Assembly: GCA_024638885.1 (NCBI GenBank)
Contig: JAHEJL010000005.1
Location: forward strand, 1-64,000
Source of the DNA: Coraliomargarita sp.
Lineage (GTDB): Bacteria > Verrucomicrobiota > Verrucomicrobiia > Opitutales > UBA953
DNA length: 64,000 nucleotides
Reading direction: 5' to 3'
This document shows positions 35,406-43,713 of this stretch, in pieces. A model generated the notes under the pieces. The model did not search any database. It was given only the letters and a program-made list of their open reading frames with translations, and was not told the DNA's origin. A program made the position numbers and the translations under genes. Within the stretch, counting starts at the first letter, position 1, and the number at the start of each line of letters is the position of its first letter.

Positions 35406-38387
35406 TCAGACCGTCGCCAGCACGCGCTGCTTGATCTCCGCGACGGGCATCGCGTTGAGCAGGACGGGCGAGAGGCGGTTCTCGTTGATCAGCGGGAGCG
35501 CCGTGAGGCGTTCGCTGAGCACCAGGTTGCGGTTCGCGGCGACTTCGTCGACGCGGTCGACCGGCGTGAAGCGCGGGGCGGACTTGAGCACCTCGGGGCG
35601 CTCGCGGATCATCTCGCCGATGGCCAGCACGGCTTCGGCGAAACGGTCGAGCTCGTCCTTGGTGTACGATTCGGTCGGCTCGATCATCAGGCCGAAGACC
35701 TCGGGGAAGGCGACGGTCGGGGCGTGGAAGCCGAAGTCGAGGAACAGCTTGCCGACGCGGGCGATGATGCTCGCGCGCGGGATGCCGGCGGCCTCGATGC
35801 GCTTGAAGTCTTCTTCGGTGAGCGTGAGGATGAACTCGTGCATGCGGGGCACGCCGTCGGCCGCCGCGGGGAGCGACGGGAAGGACTTGCCGAGCTTGGA
35901 GAAGAGGTAGCGGCTGGAGAGGACGGACATCGCGGCCATGCGACGGACGCCTTCCTTGCCGAGGCGCTGCAGGTAGGAGTAGACGCGCACCTTGTGGGCG
36001 AAGTTGCCCCAGTGGCGGTGGAAGGAGCCGATGCTGTGCTTCGGCTTCACCGGCACGTAGGTGTCGCCGCGCTTCTCGATCTGGAAGCCCGGGAGGAAGT
36101 CGATGAGGCGCTCGGACACGGCCACGATGCCGTCGCCCGGGCCGCCGCCGCCGTGCGGGACGGTCCAGGTCTTATGCAGGTTGTTGTGGACCGCGTCGAC
36201 GCCGAGGGCGCCGAGGTTCACCCAGCCCGCGATGGCGTTCATGTTGGCGCCGTCCATGTAGACGAGGCCGCCGATGCGGTGGATCTCCGCGGCCATCTTC
36301 TGGAAGTCGGTCTCGAAGACGCCCGAGGTGTTCGGATTGGTCACCATCATCCCTGCGATGCGCGGACCGAACTCGGCGATCTTCGCGGCGAAGTCGGCCT
36401 GGTCGACGCGGCCATCGGGGGCGGACTTCAGGATCACGATGCCCGAGGGCGAGCCGTCGGGGTTGCGCTTGGTGGCGTAGCCGGCGGTGGTGGCGGTGGC
36501 GAAGTTCGTGCCGTGGGCCGTCGACGGGATCAGGATGATGTCACGGTGCTGGCCGTGGTGGCGGTGGTAGGCCTGGAAGAGCTTGAGGCCGACGAGTTCG
36601 CCCTGGGCGCCGGCGACGGGCTGGGTGGTCAGGCCGGCGAGGCCGGTGATCTTGCGGAACCACTCCTGCGACTGCCAGAGGAGTTCGAGCGAACCCTGGG
36701 CATCCTCGGAGGGCGCCTGCGGGTGGAGATCGGTGAAGCCCGGCAGGCCGGCGGCCCAGTCGTTGATGTGCGGGTTGTACTTCATCGTGCACGAGCCGAG
36801 CGGGAAGCAGCCGGTGTCGGGCGAGACGTTGAGTTCGCCGAGCTTGGTGTAGTAAGCCTTCAGTTCGGCGAGCGGGAAGGAGGGCAGGCCGATGGCGCCT
36901 TGGCGCAGCAGGGCGGCGGGGACTTCGGCGAGGGGCTTCGAGCCGGCGGACTGGCCGTACAGGCCTTCGAAGAACGCGATGAGCTTGTCGGTGTCGGCGG
37001 CGGTCTGCAGGTCGCTGAAGGAGATCTTGAGCAGCGAGCAGCGGCAGGGCGTGCGGCCGGTGATGTCGACGCCCACGTGCAGGCCGGCGGCGCGGCCCTT
37101 GGCGATGACGGCGGCGGCGGGCTCGGGGAGCATCAGGCTGAACTCGTTCCAGAAAGCCTGGTTGGCGTAGCAGACCTTGAGGCCGGGGATGTTGTGCAGC
37201 TTGGCGGCGGCGCGGCGGGCCTGGTCGCGGCCGGCGACGCAGCTGGCGGCCATGCCGTTTTCGCCGCGGGCGAGGATGGAGGCGCCGGCGATCGTGGCGA
37301 TGAAGGCCTGGTTGGAGCAGATGTTGGACGTGGCCTTGTCCTTGCGGATGTGCTGCTCGCGGGTGGACATCACCATCACGATGCAGTCGCGACCGGCGTT
37401 GTCCTTGGCCTTGCCGACGAAGCGGCCGGGCGTCTCGCGGACTTCGTTCTTCTTGTCGGCGTTATGGCGGACGGCGAAGACGCCGAGGCCGGGGCCGCCG
37501 AAGTTAGCGCCGATGGCGAGGTGCTGGCCTTCGCCGACGAGGATGTCGGCGCCCTTGCGGCCGTACTGCGCCGGGGCCTTGAGGCCGCCGGTGGCGAGGA
37601 GCATCGGGTCGATGACCGCGACGGACTTCACGCCGGCATCGGCGCAGGCGTCGGTCAGGGCGTCGACGTCCTCGAGGAGGCCGAGGGCGTTGACCTGCGG
37701 GAAGATGACGGCGGCGAGCTGCTTGCCGAGGCGGGCGGAGGCCGCGGCGACGCCGGCGGCGGTGAGGCGGCCGGTGTCTTCGTCGGGCGCCAGGAACTCG
37801 AGCTTCACCGACGTGTCGGCGACGTGCGTGCGGAGGACTTCGAGGTCGCAGGGCAGGAGGTTCGCGGCGACGAGCACCGTGTTGGCTTCGGCGTCGCCCA
37901 TGCGGACGGCGCAGACGGCGGCTTCGAAGAGCGCGCTGGCGCGGTCGTAGAGGGAGGAGTTGACGGCTTCGAAGCCGGTCAGCTGCGAGAGCGTGGACTG
38001 GTAGATCCAGTGGGTGATCAGCGTGCCCTGCGAGCGCTCCGGCTGGTAGGGCGTGTAGGAGGTCGTCAGGTTGCGGATGGAGCAGACGTGGCCGACCATC
38101 TCGTTGGTGCGGTAGACCTGCAGGCCGTCGCCGAGGAAGGCGATCTTGACCGAATTCTTCTTGGAGAGGGCCTCCATGCGGTCCGCGAGGGCCTGATACT
38201 CCAGCTCATCCGGGAGATCCTGGACGCCGGCGAACTTCACCGAGGCGTCGATGTGGGAATACATGTCCGCGAAATCCTTCGAGCCGATGGCGGCGAACAT
38301 CGCGCGGATGTCGGCCTCGGTCGCCGGGATGTAATGGCGGGCGAGTTCGCGGGTGATTTTGGACGGATCGTAGGGCAGCTGGGCCAT
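35406..38387 (-). CDS. gcvP: Glycine dehydrogenase (decarboxylating), single-chain P-protein
   Basis: P-protein of the glycine cleavage system, which decarboxylates glycine with PLP and passes the aminomethyl group to GcvH. The 993-residue chain has a first half like GcvPA (YIPATEADIRAMFAAIG, TSYTPYQPERSQG, TREQHIRKDKATSNICSNQ). The second half resembles GcvPB (PLGSCTMKYNPHIND, STAHGTNFATA, DGANMNAIAG, and the PLP lysine in NNLHKTWTVPHGGGGPG). Both halves resemble the two-subunit type, joined in one chain. I chose ATG 38387; upstream codons read non-coding sequence. gcvT and gcvH are not in the window, and no glycine riboswitch core is seen upstream. Confidence 0.95.
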   Translation of the reverse strand: MAQLPYDPSKITRELARHYIPATEADIRAMFAAIGSKDFADMYSHIDASVKFAGVQDLPDELEYQALADRMEALSKKNSVKIAFLGDGLQVYRTNEMVGHVCSIRNLTTSYTPYQPERSQGTLITHWIYQSTLSQLTGFEAVNSSLYDRASALFEAAVCAVRMGDAEANTVLVAANLLPCDLEVLRTHVADTSVKLEFLAPDEDTGRLTAAGVAAASARLGKQLAAVIFPQVNALGLLEDVDALTDACADAGVKSVAVIDPMLLATGGLKAPAQYGRKGADILVGEGQHLAIGANFGGPGLGVFAVRHNADKKNEVRETPGRFVGKAKDNAGRDCIVMVMSTREQHIRKDKATSNICSNQAFIATIAGASILARGENGMAASCVAGRDQARRAAAKLHNIPGLKVCYANQAFWNEFSLMLPEPAAAVIAKGRAAGLHVGVDITGRTPCRCSLLKISFSDLQTAADTDKLIAFFEGLYGQSAGSKPLAEVPAALLRQGAIGLPSFPLAELKAYYTKLGELNVSPDTGCFPLGSCTMKYNPHINDWAAGLPGFTDLHPQAPSEDAQGSLELLWQSQEWFRKITGLAGLTTQPVAGAQGELVGLKLFQAYHRHHGQHRDIILIPSTAHGTNFATATTAGYATKRNPDGSPSGIVILKSAPDGRVDQADFAAKIAEFGPRIAGMMVTNPNTSGVFETDFQKMAAEIHRIGGLVYMDGANMNAIAGWVNLGALGVDAVHNNLHKTWTVPHGGGGPGDGIVAVSERLIDFLPGFQIEKRGDTYVPVKPKHSIGSFHRHWGNFAHKVRVYSYLQRLGKEGVRRMAAMSVLSSRYLFSKLGKSFPSLPAAADGVPRMHEFILTLTEEDFKRIEAAGIPRASIIARVGKLFLDFGFHAPTVAFPEVFGLMIEPTESYTKDELDRFAEAVLAIGEMIRERPEVLKSAPRFTPVDRVDEVAANRNLVLSERLTALPLINENRLSPVLLNAMPVAEIKQRVLATV

Positions 38388-38566
38388 GGAAGTGGGAATG
38401 GTTTTTGAAGGAGGAAACGGGTGTCGCAACCGCCCACCAAGCGAGGGTGGGGGTATTAGAGAATCACGGTTCCGACATAAGGTTTGGCAACCCATTCGGA
38501 GGCTTGTGAATAAGTCTTCCGGCCGAGGTGCGTTGCCAACGGCCGAGGGCTTCTCATCGTCGGCGC

Positions 38567-39190
38567 ATGACCAAGCAGGAACGTGCCGATTACGTAGGGA
38601 AGGAGCTCGCGAAGCTCTACCCGACGACGCCCATCCCCTTGGATCATACGGACGCCTTCACGCTGCTGGTGGCCGTGGTGCTTTCGGCCCAGTGCACGGA
38701 CAAGAAGGTCAACGAGGTCACGCCCGCGTTGTTCGCCGAGGCGGGGACGCCCGCCAAGATGGCGGCGATGACCGAGGCCCGCGTGCTGACGCTCATCCGC
38801 CAGCTCGGTCTGGCCCCCCAGAAATCCAAGGCCCTCGTCGGCCTGGGCAAGATGCTGATGGCGAAACATGGCGGCGTCGTGCCACGTACCTTCGAGGAGC
38901 TCGAGGAACTGCCTGGCGTCGGCCATAAGACCGCTTCGGTGGTGATGGCGCAGGCCTTCGGCGTGCCGGCCTTTCCGGTCGACACGCATATTCATCGGCT
39001 GGCGAAGCGGTGGAAACTCAGTCCCGGCAAATCCGTCGAGCAGGTCGAGAAGGACCTCAAGCGATTGTTCCCCGAAGACAGCTGGAACAAGCTCCACCTC
39101 CGGATCATCTTCTACGGCCGCGAACACTGCACCGCCCGCGGCTGCGACGGGAAGACGTGCGGGATCTGCGTGGCGCTAGCGAAGAAATAG
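38567..39190 (+). CDS. nth: Endonuclease III (DNA glycosylase/AP lyase) with atypical cysteine cluster
   Basis: Nth removes oxidised pyrimidines and nicks the abasic site in base excision repair. The 207-residue protein has the helix-hairpin-helix LPGVGHKTASVV with the catalytic Lys, and FPVDTHIHRLAKR with the catalytic Asp. The usual cluster C-X6-C-X2-C-X5-C is changed: the visible cysteines are spaced C-X4-C-X4-C-X2-C (HCTARGCDGKTCGIC) and the chain ends six residues later. The stop TAG overlaps the first bases of repeat element C. Upstream, TTGCCA at 38532 may be the -35 box. Confidence 0.92.
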   Translation: MTKQERADYVGKELAKLYPTTPIPLDHTDAFTLLVAVVLSAQCTDKKVNEVTPALFAEAGTPAKMAAMTEARVLTLIRQLGLAPQKSKALVGLGKMLMAKHGGVVPRTFEELEELPGVGHKTASVVMAQAFGVPAFPVDTHIHRLAKRWKLSPGKSVEQVEKDLKRLFPEDSWNKLHLRIIFYGREHCTARGCDGKTCGICVALAKK

Positions 39191-39346
39191 AGGACTGAAT
39201 CGAGGACAGATGACGGAGTCGATGACAGATGGCGGATGGCTGAGTCGATCAACGGGTGAATGACTCAAGACAGAGAGCTTTATCCGTCTTCCCTGGCTGT
39301 CTTTATCGATGCAGACCTCTGTCCTCTGCCATCGATCCAGTCATCT
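39189..39346. mobile_element. Gene-less heptad-repeat element C (related to S23 element B)
   Basis: This is a 158-base element with inverted ends. The left arm starts AGAGGAC then TGAATCG, and continues AGGACAG, ATGACGG, ATGACAG, ATGGCGG, ATGGCTG. The right arm on the minus strand starts AGATGAC then TGGATCG, and continues ATGGCAG, AGGACAG, AGGTCTG, CATCGAT. The right arm matches that of element B apart from substitutions and exactly one extra 7-base unit (AGGACAG). No gene lies inside. It sits precisely between the nth stop and the thioesterase stop (5 bases away). It looks like a deletion derivative (MITE-like) of an S23 element. Confidence 0.6.
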
Positions 39347-39350
39347 ACGC

Positions 39351-39794
39351 TTAAGCCCTGATAAGGGCTTCGTGCTTCGCGCGGAACTCTTCGCTCCAGG
39401 CGGCGGGCTGATGGGTGGTGCCGTCCATGCGGCACACGGTGCGGGAGGCCTTGGCGTGCAGGACGGAGAAGTCGGCGCTGCGGAACTCGAAATCGACGGT
39501 CAGGCCGGCGGCGCGGACCTTGCGCACGCTGAGGATGAGCTTCACGTCGCACTCCGGGCGGATGGGCGCGTGGTAATGCAGGTCGATGTCGCGGACGACG
39601 ACGTAGACGTCGGGGGCGACGGCTGGGTCGAGCGTATCCTTGCCCATCATCGCCACGAACATCGTCTTCTGGGCGCGCTCCATGAGCAGCACGTAGTGCG
39701 AGTGGTGGAGGATCCCGAGCCCATCGGTCTGGTCGAACCAGGTCTTCATCGTGGCGACGAAGGATTTGTCGGGCTGGAGTCCGTCGGCGGGCAT
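39351..39794 (-). CDS. YbgC-type hot-dog acyl-CoA thioesterase
   Basis: This 147-residue protein has the 4-hydroxybenzoyl-CoA thioesterase fold. It shows an Asp/Gly-rich segment DQTDGLGILHHSHYVLLMERA (catalytic-Asp region), YVVVRDIDLHYHAPIRPECDV, and VDFEFRSADFSVLHAKASRTVCRMD. It hydrolyses acyl-thioesters in the cytosol. It lies 44 bases downstream of oleD on the same strand, suggesting it trims acyl-CoA or beta-keto acyl intermediates for the same pathway (inference). I chose ATG 39794. The stop lies 5 bases from element C. Confidence 0.83.
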   Translation of the reverse strand: MPADGLQPDKSFVATMKTWFDQTDGLGILHHSHYVLLMERAQKTMFVAMMGKDTLDPAVAPDVYVVVRDIDLHYHAPIRPECDVKLILSVRKVRAAGLTVDFEFRSADFSVLHAKASRTVCRMDGTTHQPAAWSEEFRAKHEALIRA

Positions 39795-39838
39795 GAGGAA
39801 AGGGATGGGGCGAAAGCCTGCCGGGGCAAGCGAACCTG

Positions 39839-40834
39839 TCACTTCGTCCGCAAGGTCGCGGCGAGGCGGTCGAGCTCGGCCCAGGTGTCGACGGCAGGCT
39901 TCAGGCCGAGGTCGCGGCGGGCGGCGGAGACGTCGAACCAGTGGTCCTTGGCGAGTTCGACGGCGACGAAGCGGGTCATGGGCGGCTCGCCCTTGAGGCG
40001 GAAGAGCGTCCAGGCGCCTTCGAGCAGCGCGCCAAGCCAATAGGCCGACCGCTGGCTGAGGCGGCGCGTGACGGGTTTTTCGCCGGCGCCGACGAGCAGC
40101 CGGTTGATGAAGGCCCAGAGCTTCACGGGTTCGCCCTGCGAGAGGAAGTAGGCCTTGCCGTTGGCGCGTCCGGCGAGGAGCGCGTCGAGCGCGCCGAGGT
40201 GGGCGTCGGCCGCGGTGTCGACATGCGTGACGTCGACCTGGTTCTCGCCGTCGCCGACGATCCGCAGCTTGCCGGCGCGGGCGCGGGCGAGGACGCGCGG
40301 GAAGAGATGGTGGTCGCCGGGGCCCCAGATCAGGTGCGGACGGAGCGCGCAGACCTTGAGCCGTTCCGACGCGGCCTTGAGCGCGACTTCCTCGGCGATG
40401 GCCTTGGTCTCGGCGTAGGCGCAGAGCCAGTTGTCGCCGTAGGGCAGGGATTCGTCGGCGCCGCGGAAGGCCTCGCCGTTGAAGACGACGCTCGGGGTGC
40501 TGGTGTGCACGAGGGCGCGGACGCCATGCGCCTTGCAGGCGGCGACGACGTGCGAGGTGCCGTCGATGTTGATGCGCAGGTATTCTTCCCACGGGCCCCA
40601 GACGCCGGCCTTGGCGGCCACGTGGAAGACGTAGTCGCAGCCTTGGACGGCCGCGTCGACGGCGGCGCGGTCGGCGATGTCGCCGCGACGGAAGTCCACC
40701 TGGCCGGCGAGTTCGCCGGTGAGCGGGGTGCGGCCCAGCACGCGGACGCGGTAGCCGCGGGCGAGGCAACGGCGCACCACGGCCTGGCCGAGGAAGCCGG
40801 CGCCGCCGGTGACGAGGACGAGAGGCGGGTTCAT
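39839..40834 (-). CDS. oleD: 2-alkyl-3-oxoalkanoate reductase OleD-like (NAD(P)-dependent SDR)
   Basis: OleD reduces 2-alkyl-3-ketoacids to 2-alkyl-3-hydroxyacids in long-chain olefin synthesis. The 331-residue extended SDR has the cofactor motif VTGGAGFLGQAVVRR (about 7-21), the catalytic Ser region VHTSTPSVVFNG, and YAETKAIAEE (Tyr-X3-Lys). It also shows the 3-beta-HSD-like ALRPHLIWGPGDHHLFPRV. Its start overlaps the oleC stop by four bases (ATGA), which supports the OleD rather than a steroid-dehydrogenase assignment. Confidence 0.87.
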   Translation of the reverse strand: MNPPLVLVTGGAGFLGQAVVRRCLARGYRVRVLGRTPLTGELAGQVDFRRGDIADRAAVDAAVQGCDYVFHVAAKAGVWGPWEEYLRINIDGTSHVVAACKAHGVRALVHTSTPSVVFNGEAFRGADESLPYGDNWLCAYAETKAIAEEVALKAASERLKVCALRPHLIWGPGDHHLFPRVLARARAGKLRIVGDGENQVDVTHVDTAADAHLGALDALLAGRANGKAYFLSQGEPVKLWAFINRLLVGAGEKPVTRRLSQRSAYWLGALLEGAWTLFRLKGEPPMTRFVAVELAKDHWFDVSAARRDLGLKPAVDTWAELDRLAATLRTK

Positions 40835-42477
40835 CGGGCGAGGCGGGCGGTCCAGTCCTGGGCGAGCCGCAGGCGATGGATCTTGGCGTTGTGACGGACG
40901 TCGACCGGCAACGCGCGTTGGAAGACGATGTGCTTCACGCGTTCGGCCTGCGGATGCACGGAGGCGACCGAGCTGAGCTCCTTGATGAACGCGGTGCGCG
41001 CGACGTCCGATTCCGGGAAGTGTCCGGCGCGCGGTTCGACGACCAGCGCGGGCGTCTGGCCCGGGGCGGCGCCGAGGCCGATCAACGCGCAACGGAAGAC
41101 GTGCGGATGCTGGCGGAAGGCCGGTTCGAGCGCTTCGGTCGGCAGGTCGCCGTCGGCGGTGCGCACGGCTTCGACGCGCCGACCCAGGAAGAACAGGCGG
41201 CCGGACGCGTCGAGCGTGCCAAGATCCCCCATGCGATGCCAGACGCGGTCGCCGTCGGCGATCTTCGCGAGGCGCGTGGCCTCCGGCAGCCCGTCGTATT
41301 CGCGCGTCACGCTCGGACCGGTCGCGATGATCTCGCCGATCTCGCCGGGCGCGCACTGGGCCGCTTCGGCGAGCGTCGCGATCGGGCCATCGGTCTCGCG
41401 GATGACGCGGAGCTCCACGCCGCTGACCGGTCGGCCGACGCAGGTGCCCTGGCCGCGGAGGGCCAGCTGGCGGGCTTCGCCCAGGAGTTCATCGGCGGTG
41501 ATCGTCGTCACCGGCAGGCATTCCGTCGCGCCGTAGGGCGTGTGCGTCACGCAATGCGGCGCGATGACGCGGAGCTTGGCGAGGAGTTCGCCGGAGACCG
41601 GCGCGCCCGCGACGAGCAGGCGGCGGAGGTCGGGCAGCTTCAGGCCCTTCGCTTCGCAGTGATCGGCGACCTTGCCCCAGATGGCGGGCGAGCCGAACGA
41701 GCACGTGACCTTCTCCGCGATGAGCGCGGCGACGAGCGGCGCAGGGTCGGCGGCGAGGGGGCGGGAAGGGTCGAGCAGCGGCGTGACGGTCGTGGTGCCG
41801 AGGGCCGGGTTGAAGAGCGCGAACAGCGGTAGCATCGCCATGTCGGTCTCGCCCGGGCGGATGCCGTAGGTCGTGCGGACCAGTTCGATCTGCGCGTCGA
41901 ACATCCCGTGGGTGTAGCTGACGCCCTTGGGCGCGCCGGTGGAGCCGGACGTGAAAAGGATCGCCGCCGAAGTGTCGGAGCGGACGTCGGCGAGCGGCCG
42001 CGGAGTCGGATTCGTCGCCGCGAGCGCCCGGCGCCAGGCGGAGTCGCCGACGGTGACGCGATGGCGGAGCGTGCGGAACGCGGCGAAAGGCAGGTAGCTC
42101 AGCCAGATGGCGGCGTTCACGCCGACCAGCGCGGTCGGGCGGGAGCGACGTACGCAGGTCAGGAAGGCGGACCAGCCCATGCCGGGGTCGATGGCCACCG
42201 GGATGGCCCCGAGCTTGAGCAGGCCGAACATCCCGACGATCAGGTCGTGGCCCGGCCGGACGGCGAGCAGGACGCGGTCGCCGGCGGTGATGCCTGCTTC
42301 GATGAAGCGGCCGGCGGCCCCGTCGCTTTCCTGGTCGAGCTGACGGAAGGTGCGGACCTCGTGGCGGACCGCGCCGGAAGCCGTGACACCGACCGGAGAT
42401 TTCGTGGCCAAGTCTTCCGGCCGCACGGAAGCCGCGATCCGAAGATGGCGGGCGACATTGCTTCCGGTGACGTTCAT
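40831..42477 (-). CDS. oleC: Olefin beta-lactone synthetase OleC (AMP-forming)
   Basis: OleC uses ATP to convert 2-alkyl-3-hydroxyacids to cis-beta-lactones, which OleB then decarboxylates to olefins. The 548-residue ANL-family enzyme has the P-loop FTSGSTGAPKGVSYTHGM, the OleC-type MLPLFALFNPALGTTTVTP (fatty acyl-CoA ligases lack this), YGATECLPVT, and HRMGDLGTLDASGRLFFLGR. oleD follows with overlapping codons. oleA (thiolase) and oleB (alpha/beta-hydrolase) are not adjacent, which is unusual because the four are commonly clustered. A terminator separates it from the upstream lipoprotein. Confidence 0.88.
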   Translation of the reverse strand: MNVTGSNVARHLRIAASVRPEDLATKSPVGVTASGAVRHEVRTFRQLDQESDGAAGRFIEAGITAGDRVLLAVRPGHDLIVGMFGLLKLGAIPVAIDPGMGWSAFLTCVRRSRPTALVGVNAAIWLSYLPFAAFRTLRHRVTVGDSAWRRALAATNPTPRPLADVRSDTSAAILFTSGSTGAPKGVSYTHGMFDAQIELVRTTYGIRPGETDMAMLPLFALFNPALGTTTVTPLLDPSRPLAADPAPLVAALIAEKVTCSFGSPAIWGKVADHCEAKGLKLPDLRRLLVAGAPVSGELLAKLRVIAPHCVTHTPYGATECLPVTTITADELLGEARQLALRGQGTCVGRPVSGVELRVIRETDGPIATLAEAAQCAPGEIGEIIATGPSVTREYDGLPEATRLAKIADGDRVWHRMGDLGTLDASGRLFFLGRRVEAVRTADGDLPTEALEPAFRQHPHVFRCALIGLGAAPGQTPALVVEPRAGHFPESDVARTAFIKELSSVASVHPQAERVKHIVFQRALPVDVRHNAKIHRLRLAQDWTARLAR

Positions 42478-42484
42478 GGCCTAC

Positions 42485-42513
42485 AAACGAAGAAGCCCCG
42501 AATCCGGGGCTTC
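42485..42513 (-). terminator. Terminator of the small lipoprotein gene
   Basis: A nine-pair stem, GAAGCCCCG-gatt-CGGGGCTTC on the minus strand, followed by TTCGTTTG, lies between the lipoprotein stop (42534) and the oleC start (42477). The T-run is short. Confidence 0.7.
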
Positions 42514-42533
42514 TGCAAGGGCTACTTGTCGGC

Positions 42534-42797
42534 TTAGTAGTCGGTCAGCGTGACGGCACCCCAGAGGAGGGTGATGCGGTCGCCGGAGGTGATGCGACGG
42601 CCGGAGAACTCGCGCATGTTGGCGCCGACGGTGGCCTTTTCGGAAGGGGCGTAGGAGCCGGACTCGACCTTGACGAGGCCGAGGAAGTTGTGGGACGGCT
42701 CCATGGAGACGTTACGACCGTGGTTCGGGGTGTCGTACGTGGTGCAACCGACGAGGGCGGCGGAAGCGATCAAGGTAGCAAGGGCGAGCTGCTTCAT
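42534..42797 (-). CDS. Small putative lipoprotein
   Basis: This 87-residue protein has a lipoprotein signal: MKQLALATLIASAALVGC, with Cys18 as the lipidation site. The mature part (TTYDTPNHGRNVSMEPSHNFLG and further) has no domain I recognise, though the pattern of a short Tyr/Gly/Arg-containing lipoprotein recurs in Verrucomicrobiota. It is flanked by a terminator and by a 56-base gap to the prepilin peptidase gene, so it is probably monocistronic. The role is unknown, perhaps in the outer membrane. Confidence 0.75.
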   Translation of the reverse strand: MKQLALATLIASAALVGCTTYDTPNHGRNVSMEPSHNFLGLVKVESGSYAPSEKATVGANMREFSGRRITSGDRITLLWGAVTLTDY

Positions 42798-42853
42798 AGT
42801 GGGGTGAGTTCCGATGATTGGACGGGGGGTGGGGGCTGACAAGTCAGAACCAT

Positions 42854-43711
42854 TCACGATGCCGCCCAGCCCTGCCAGAGGGCGACAAGCTCGGGTCCGC
42901 GGAAGAACCAGACCGCCCCGGCGATGGCCATGCTGGGCACGAAAGGTACCACGCCGGCATACTCTTCCCCCTTGATTTTGGCCTGAATCAGGCCGGGGAG
43001 GGCGGTGATGACCCCGATGACGGACCCTCCGAAGAGGCAGAAGACCGCGCCCTGCCAGCCGCAATAGGCGCCGACCCCGGCGCAGAGGATGATGTCGGCT
43101 TCCCCCATGGCCTCGCGGCCGGCCATGACCGTCCCGATGGTCCGGATCCACCAGACCAGGGCGGTGCCGGCGGCGATGCCGACCAAGGCGTCCATCAGTC
43201 CGCGCATGCGGTTCACCGCTTCGATCGCGTGCGCGGTCTCGCCGTGCAGGGAGGGGACGAGCATCGCGAGGATCACCCCGGTGCCGACCAACGTGAAATT
43301 AGGCGCGTCGGGGACCATCATGTCGTCGAGGTCGCAGCCGGCGAGGAGCACGAGCAACGGAAGGTAGACGCAGGCGACCGCCGCCTTGGCGGGCGGCAGG
43401 TAGGCCCAGGCGGCGACGAAGAGCAGGGCGGTGATGAGTTCGACGAGCGGATAGCGGACGGAGATGGTCGCGCCGCAGCACTTCGCCCGACCGCGCAGGA
43501 AGAGCCAGCCGAAGAGCGGGATGTTGAACCAGAACGGGATCGGCTGGCCGCAGGCGCAGCGCGAGCCTGGCGTCACGATCGACTCGCCCTTCGGGAGGCG
43601 ATGGATGCAGACGTTGAGGAAGCTGCCGACGCAGGCGCCGAAGGCTCCGGCGGAGAGCGCCGCGAGGCCCGGGTGGAGCTTGGCGAAGGTCTGCAGGTCG
43701 GCGAGCGTCAT
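42854..43711 (-). CDS. Prepilin peptidase (A24 family, PilD-like)
   Basis: Prepilin peptidases cleave and N-methylate type IV pilin-like preproteins at the inner membrane. The 285-residue protein has GACVGSFLNVCIHRLPKGESIVTPGSRC (N-terminal domain), the late NIPLFGWLFLRGRAKCCG, YPLVELITALLF, and the two catalytic aspartates in GCDLDDMMVPD and MGEADIILCAGVGAY. The cytosolic zinc-binding cysteines are CAC and CC rather than two CXXC pairs. I chose the ATG at 43711, just after the aroE stop. No pilin genes are adjacent. Confidence 0.9.
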   Translation of the reverse strand: MTLADLQTFAKLHPGLAALSAGAFGACVGSFLNVCIHRLPKGESIVTPGSRCACGQPIPFWFNIPLFGWLFLRGRAKCCGATISVRYPLVELITALLFVAAWAYLPPAKAAVACVYLPLLVLLAGCDLDDMMVPDAPNFTLVGTGVILAMLVPSLHGETAHAIEAVNRMRGLMDALVGIAAGTALVWWIRTIGTVMAGREAMGEADIILCAGVGAYCGWQGAVFCLFGGSVIGVITALPGLIQAKIKGEEYAGVVPFVPSMAIAGAVWFFRGPELVALWQGWAAS

Positions 43712-43713
43712 GG

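Noticed and set aside
38388..38566. Possible glycine riboswitch upstream of gcvP
   Set aside because: No glycine-aptamer core sequences are recognisable; only a weak CCCACC/GGTGGG hairpin is present.
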